Shown: positions 29,950-32,716 of the stretch, piece after piece
How the letters are laid out: every line of letters starts with the position of its first letter
How positions within the stretch are numbered: position 1 is the first letter of the stretch
NCBI GenBank assembly: GCA_903933475.1
Contig: CAIZKE010000099.1
Coordinates: 1-32,716, forward strand
DNA length: 32,716 nucleotides
Origin: an uncultured Alphaproteobacteria bacterium
Lineage (GTDB): Bacteria > Pseudomonadota > Alphaproteobacteria > Caulobacterales > Caulobacteraceae
Direction of reading: 5' to 3'
Notes under the pieces: model-generated
What the model was told of the DNA's origin: nothing
The model's input: the letters and a program-made list of their open reading frames with translations, nothing else
The model's database searches: none
Position numbers and translations under genes: made by a program

Positions 29950-30579
29950 GGACCGGGTAGCGCCGGTGCTGGCGGTTCGCCTCTGGGACTCCCGCGCCTT
30001 CTGGGTCTCCCAGTAGGCCGGGCCGTCGTCCGGCTGGAAGAAGGCCCGGGGCGTGCCATCCCGGCTGGCGACCGCAAAGGTGTTCGAGCCCGGGTGGTAC
30101 ATGAGGACGTCGCCATTGCGGCGGGTCAGGCGCTGGGCGCCTGAAGGCGGGGCCTCGATGAAGGCCCGGGCCTTGCGGACATAGGCGTCAAGGTTCGACG
30201 CCCCGAAGCTCTCGCCATTCCGGGCGAAGGCCTTGCGGGCGTTCTCCTCCGCGCCGCCGCGGCGGCTGGAGGTCCAGATCGGACGACCATCAAGCAGGGG
30301 TGCAGGGGCCTCGGCCCGGTCCTGGGACCGCGGCGCCGGTCCGGCCTCGTAGGGACGCCCCTCGCGCCCGCCCGGATCGGGGGACCCGGCGGCGGCATAG
30401 GCCCCATCGGGCCCGGACGCCGGCGCGCTGCGGGTCGCGACCGCGGACGGGCGCTCGCAGGCGGCGAGGCTGAGGGCCAGGACAAGGCCCCCGGACAGCA
30501 GGGCGGAGGATGTGCGGAAGGCGGGGATACGGAAGGTTGGGATACGGAAGGCTGGGGTGTGAACGGACCCTTCGGTCAT
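29938..30579 (-). CDS. Lipoprotein with BECR-toxin-like C-terminal domain, 213 aa
   Basis: A predicted lipoprotein: after an unusual 22-residue leader containing FRIPTFRIPAFR, the segment ALLSGGLVLALSLAAC gives a lipobox with Cys41. A low-complexity linker (about 45-100) leads to a compact domain (about 116-192): KAFARNGESFGASNLDAYVR, LTRRNGDVLMYHPGSNTFAV, and DGTPRAFFQPDDGPAYW. This order (YxxxAxxF, NGDxxxYxPxxNxFAV, DGxxRxxFxPxxxxxYW) resembles BECR-fold RNase domains at the ends of contact-dependent and polymorphic toxins, from memory. Histidines I expect before that block are Ala and Asn here, so activity is doubtful. AAGGGAG six bases upstream sets the start. A LexA box lies 33 bases upstream. 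No immunity gene is visible. A conserved envelope protein is the alternative. Confidence 0.75.
   Translation of the reverse strand: MTEGSVHTPAFRIPTFRIPAFRTSSALLSGGLVLALSLAACERPSAVATRSAPASGPDGAYAAAGSPDPGGREGRPYEAGPAPRSQDRAEAPAPLLDGRPIWTSSRRGGAEENARKAFARNGESFGASNLDAYVRKARAFIEAPPSGAQRLTRRNGDVLMYHPGSNTFAVASRDGTPRAFFQPDDGPAYWETQKARESQRRTASTGATRSSDG
30511..30555 (-). repeat. Three 15-base tandem repeats in the lipoprotein leader
   Basis: GATACGGAAGGTTGG (30526-30540) and GATACGGAAGGCTGG (30541-30555) differ at one base; a more diverged copy precedes them at 30511-30525. Read on the minus strand they encode PAFRI/PTFRI/PAFRT-like pentapeptides in front of the hydrophobic signal core. The unit keeps the reading frame, so copy-number change would only alter signal-peptide length. 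Confidence 0.75.
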
Positions 30580-30611
30580 GGGGAACTCCCTTGTCTCGCC
30601 CGCCCAGGCCA

Positions 30612-30626
30612 GAACAAATAAGGAAC
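30612..30626. promoter_or_regulatory. LexA (SOS) box
   Basis: GAAC-AAATAAG-GAAC is a perfect direct repeat with a seven-base spacer; on the minus strand it reads GTTC-N7-GTTC, the established LexA operator of alphaproteobacteria including Caulobacter. It is centred about 40 bases upstream of the lipoprotein ATG (30579), where it would overlap a -10 region, and about 79 bases upstream of the coaBC start. Repression of the lipoprotein gene by LexA is the simplest reading. Confidence 0.7.
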
Positions 30627-30638
30627 ACTTCGTCCGGT

Positions 30639-30668
30639 TTGTCGAGTCCCGATGTTTTGGCGTATGAG
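30639..30668 (+). promoter_or_regulatory. Possible coaBC promoter with a GANTC site
   Basis: TTGTCG (30639-30644) and TATGAG (30663-30668) are spaced by 18 bases, a weak housekeeping-type promoter for coaBC. A GANTC site (GAGTC, 30644-30648) touches the -35 element, so CcrM methylation could affect it. The hexamers match only loosely. Confidence 0.3.
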
Positions 30669-30697
30669 GCGGGGCTTTTGTGGAGGCTGATGGGACC

Positions 30698-31903
30698 GTG
30701 TCGGACAGACGGGTGCTACTGATCGTGGGCGGCGGAATTGCGGCCTTCAAATGTCTGGAGCTTGTCCGCCTGCTACGCGGGCGGGGCATAGCCGTCCGCC
30801 CGGTCCTCACCGAGGCCGGGTCGAGATTTGTCACCCCACTCTCCCTCGCCGCCCTGTGCGAGGACAAGGTCCACACCGACCTCTTCTCCCTCACCGACGA
30901 GGCCGAGATGGGACACATCCGACTATCCCGCTCGGCAGACCTCATCGTGGTGGCCCCGGCGACGGCGGACCTGATGGCCCGGGCGGCCGCGGGCCTGGCG
31001 AACGACCTCGCCACCACCCTCCTCCTGGCCACGGACACGCCCGTGCTCATGGTGCCCGCCATGAACGTGCGGATGTGGAACCATCCGGCGACCCAGAGGA
31101 ACCTCGCGACCCTGAGGGCAGACGGCGTCCGGTTCGTCGGCCCCGAGGTCGGCGACATGGCCTGCGGCGAGACCGGACCCGGCCGGATGGCCGAGCCCGC
31201 CACCATCTGCGAGGCCATACTCGCGGCCCTGTCCCCCGCCCGTGGCCCGCTGGCGGGCAGGCGGGCCATTGTCACCGCCGGGCCGACGGCAGAGCCCATC
31301 GACCCTGTCCGCGTCCTGACCAACCGCTCGAGCGGAAAGCAGGGCTTTGCCATCGCCGGGGCCCTGGCCGCCCTGGGCGCCGAGGTTGTCCTCGTGGCGG
31401 GCCCGGTGTCCGAGGCCACGCCTGCGGGCGTCCGGCGGGTCGATGTGGAGACGGCCCGCGAGATGCTGGCGGCCTGCGAAGCGGCACTGCCGGCGGACAT
31501 CGCCGTCTGCGTCGCCGCCGTGGCGGACTGGCGCCCTGCCGAGGTCTCGACGGGCAAGACCAAGAAGGTTGCAGGTGCCGCGCCCCCCGAGATCCGGCTG
31601 GTGGAGAACCCCGATATCCTGGCGACCCTGTCGCAACGGGCGGACCGCCCCGCCCTGGTGGTCGGCTTCGCCGCCGAGACCGAGACCGTGGAAGCCCATG
31701 CCCAGGCCAAGCTCGAACGCAAGGGCTGCGACTGGATCGTCGCCAATGACGTCTCTCGCCCCGGGGTGATGGGCGGCGCGGCCAATACGGTGTCGATCGT
31801 CTCGGCGGCAGGGATCGAGCGCTGGGAGGAGGCCCCCAAGACCGAGGTTGCCGCCCGCCTGGCCGCCCGGATCGCCGCAGCCCTGGACGGACGCCCCGCA
31901 TGA
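30698..31903 (+). CDS. coaBC: Phosphopantothenoylcysteine decarboxylase / phosphopantothenate-cysteine ligase
   Basis: Bifunctional enzyme for two steps of coenzyme A synthesis: joining cysteine to 4'-phosphopantothenate (CoaB) and decarboxylation (CoaC, FMN-dependent). CoaC motifs are LLIVGGGIAAFKCLELVR, GHIRLSRSADLIVVAPATAD with the active-site His, VPAMNVRMWNHPATQRN and GDMACGETGPGRMAEP with the catalytic Cys. CoaB starts at RAIVTAGPTAEPIDPVRVL, NRSSGKQGFAIAGALA, and includes CVAAVADWRP and TGKTKKVAG. The GTG at 30698 is chosen: GGAGG lies 11 bases upstream and it gives the usual short N-terminus; a GTG at 30680 is an alternative. Length is 401 aa. It overlaps dut by four bases. Confidence 0.95.
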   Translation: MSDRRVLLIVGGGIAAFKCLELVRLLRGRGIAVRPVLTEAGSRFVTPLSLAALCEDKVHTDLFSLTDEAEMGHIRLSRSADLIVVAPATADLMARAAAGLANDLATTLLLATDTPVLMVPAMNVRMWNHPATQRNLATLRADGVRFVGPEVGDMACGETGPGRMAEPATICEAILAALSPARGPLAGRRAIVTAGPTAEPIDPVRVLTNRSSGKQGFAIAGALAALGAEVVLVAGPVSEATPAGVRRVDVETAREMLAACEAALPADIAVCVAAVADWRPAEVSTGKTKKVAGAAPPEIRLVENPDILATLSQRADRPALVVGFAAETETVEAHAQAKLERKGCDWIVANDVSRPGVMGGAANTVSIVSAAGIERWEEAPKTEVAARLAARIAAALDGRPA

Positions 31904-32355
31904 GGCCCGTCGTCGACATCGTCCGCCTGCCCCACAATCCCGACCTGCCCCTGCCGGCCTATGAAACCGCCGGCGCAGCGGGCATGGATCTCCGCGCCGC
32001 AGTGTCCGGAGATGAGGCCCTGGTGCTGAGCCCCGGGACCCGGGCTGCGGTTCCCACCGGACTGGCCTTCGCCCTGCCCGAGGGCTTCGAGGCCCAGGTG
32101 CGGCCGAGGTCCGGGCTGGCCCTCAAGGCTGGGGTCACTGTGGCCAACGCCCCGGGCACCATTGACCAGGACTACCGCGGCGAGGTGAAGGTCCTGCTGA
32201 TCAACCTCGGGGCGGAAGACTTTGTCATCCGTCGGGGCGACCGGATCGCCCAACTGGTAATCGCCCCCGTCGTCCAGTCCGCCTGGCGCGAGGTCGAGAG
32301 CCTTGACGCCACGGACCGGGGCGCCGGAGGCTTCGGGTCCACGGGCGGCCGCTGA
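31900..32355 (+). CDS. dut: dUTP diphosphatase
   Basis: Trimeric enzyme that cleaves dUTP to dUMP and PPi, preventing uracil in DNA and supplying the dTMP precursor. All five family motifs are visible in 151 aa: AGAAGMDLRAA (I), RPRSGLALKAG (II), NAPGTIDQDYRGEVKVLLIN (III, with the catalytic Asp), GDRIAQLVIAPV (IV), and the Gly-rich end GAGGFGSTG (V). The ATG overlaps the coaBC stop (ATGA). The coaBC-dut pairing is conserved in proteobacteria. Confidence 0.97.
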   Translation: MRPVVDIVRLPHNPDLPLPAYETAGAAGMDLRAAVSGDEALVLSPGTRAAVPTGLAFALPEGFEAQVRPRSGLALKAGVTVANAPGTIDQDYRGEVKVLLINLGAEDFVIRRGDRIAQLVIAPVVQSAWREVESLDATDRGAGGFGSTGGR

Positions 32356-32377
32356 GCCGCAGACAGGGAGAACAGGC

Positions 32378-32716
32378 ATGGAGTTGATCCTGGTCCGGCA
32401 CGGGCGCCCCGCCCGCATGGAGACCACCTCCGATCCGCATCTCAATGAGGTTGGGCTGGACCAGGCGCGCAGGGCTGCAGCCTGGCTGGCCCTGGAGCCG
32501 ATCGAGGCAACCTGGTCGTCGACCATGCTCCGGGCCGTCCAGACCGCAGAAGCTTTTGCCGGCCTCGTGGGGCATGAGGTCCAGCGGCACCCGGGCATTG
32601 TCGAGTTCGACCGCAATTCTGGCGTCTATATCCCCACCGAGGAGCTCAAGAGGGAGAACTTCGCGGCCTGGCAGGCCATGGCCACCGGCGGCCACGGGGT
32701 CGACATGGCCGAGTTC
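32378..32716 (+). CDS. Histidine phosphatase family protein, N-terminal part (3' end outside window)
   Basis: The frame is open to the window edge and gives 113 residues. MELILVRHGRPARME carries the RHG motif whose His is phosphorylated in phosphoglycerate-mutase-like phosphatases. LNEVGLDQARRAAAWLA and WSSTMLRAVQTAEAFA (second Arg of the active-site pocket) follow as expected, and IVEFDRNSG supplies the usual acidic residue. AGGGAG lies seven bases upstream of the ATG. It follows dut by 22 bases and is likely cotranscribed. The substrate cannot be told; the second catalytic His lies beyond the window. Confidence 0.88.
   Translation, partial: MELILVRHGRPARMETTSDPHLNEVGLDQARRAAAWLALEPIEATWSSTMLRAVQTAEAFAGLVGHEVQRHPGIVEFDRNSGVYIPTEELKRENFAAWQAMATGGHGVDMAEF

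Noticed and set aside
29938..32616. 892-codon open frame on the minus strand
   Set aside because: Only its last 214 codons (from 30579) have a ribosome-binding site and protein-like composition; the rest is antisense to coaBC and dut, open because of high GC.

Overview
The window is high-GC alphaproteobacterial chromosome, most likely from the order Caulobacterales (a Caulobacter or Phenylobacterium relative). The basis is the DnaA sequence (GPYGFGKT Walker A, domain IV ending GRDHTTVLHA), the mutM/ubiE/ubiB/coaBC/dut block beside rpsT and dnaA, a TTGAC(C)-N14-GCTAGTGT promoter in front of dnaA, and GANTC (CcrM-type) sites in that promoter. The genus is not certain. Most of the DNA is conserved housekeeping sequence with tight spacing and ATGA or TGATG overlaps. 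I see no insertion sequence, prophage, CRISPR array, rRNA or tRNA gene.

Layout. 1-333: 3' end of rph. 342-1522: a small accessory insert on the minus strand (an unrecognised 51-aa protein and a DUF2975 membrane protein with its HTH regulator, preceded by a palindrome). 1572-5636: rdgB, hemW, rsmI, yraN and gshB. 5730-8865: a ComM/YifB ATPase and a soluble hybrid histidine kinase. 8963-11199: an AmpG-like permease converging on ppa. 11271-22913: the transcription and translation block rimP-nusA-ylxR-infB-(DUF2939 lipoprotein)-(dienelactone hydrolase)-rbfA-truB-rpsO-pnp. It has a promoter and a terminator-like hairpin in the rimP leader and a hairpin in the pnp leader. 23101-23640: a DUF2087 protein. 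23650-27583: a minus-strand block mutM, enoyl-CoA hydratase, rpsT, dnaA. 27695-29949: ubiE and ubiB (ubiquinone). 29938-30579: a minus-strand lipoprotein. 30698-32716: coaBC, dut and the start of a histidine phosphatase.

The genes serve nucleotide-pool cleaning and DNA repair (rdgB, dut, mutM), ribosome and RNA metabolism (rph, rsmI, rimP, nusA, infB, rbfA, truB, rpsO, pnp, rpsT), replication initiation (dnaA), and cofactor, thiol or quinone synthesis (hemW, gshB, coaBC, ubiE, ubiB).

The most interesting locus is 29938-30626. A lipoprotein whose C-terminal half resembles BECR-fold (barnase/EndoU/colicin E5-D/RelE) toxin domains sits directly behind a perfect alphaproteobacterial LexA box, GAAC-N7-GAAC, which suggests a DNA-damage-induced envelope protein. 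Other points of note are the GANTC-bearing dnaA promoter with a long 5' leader, the putative attenuator ahead of rimP-nusA, and the operator-like palindrome ahead of the DUF2975/HTH pair.
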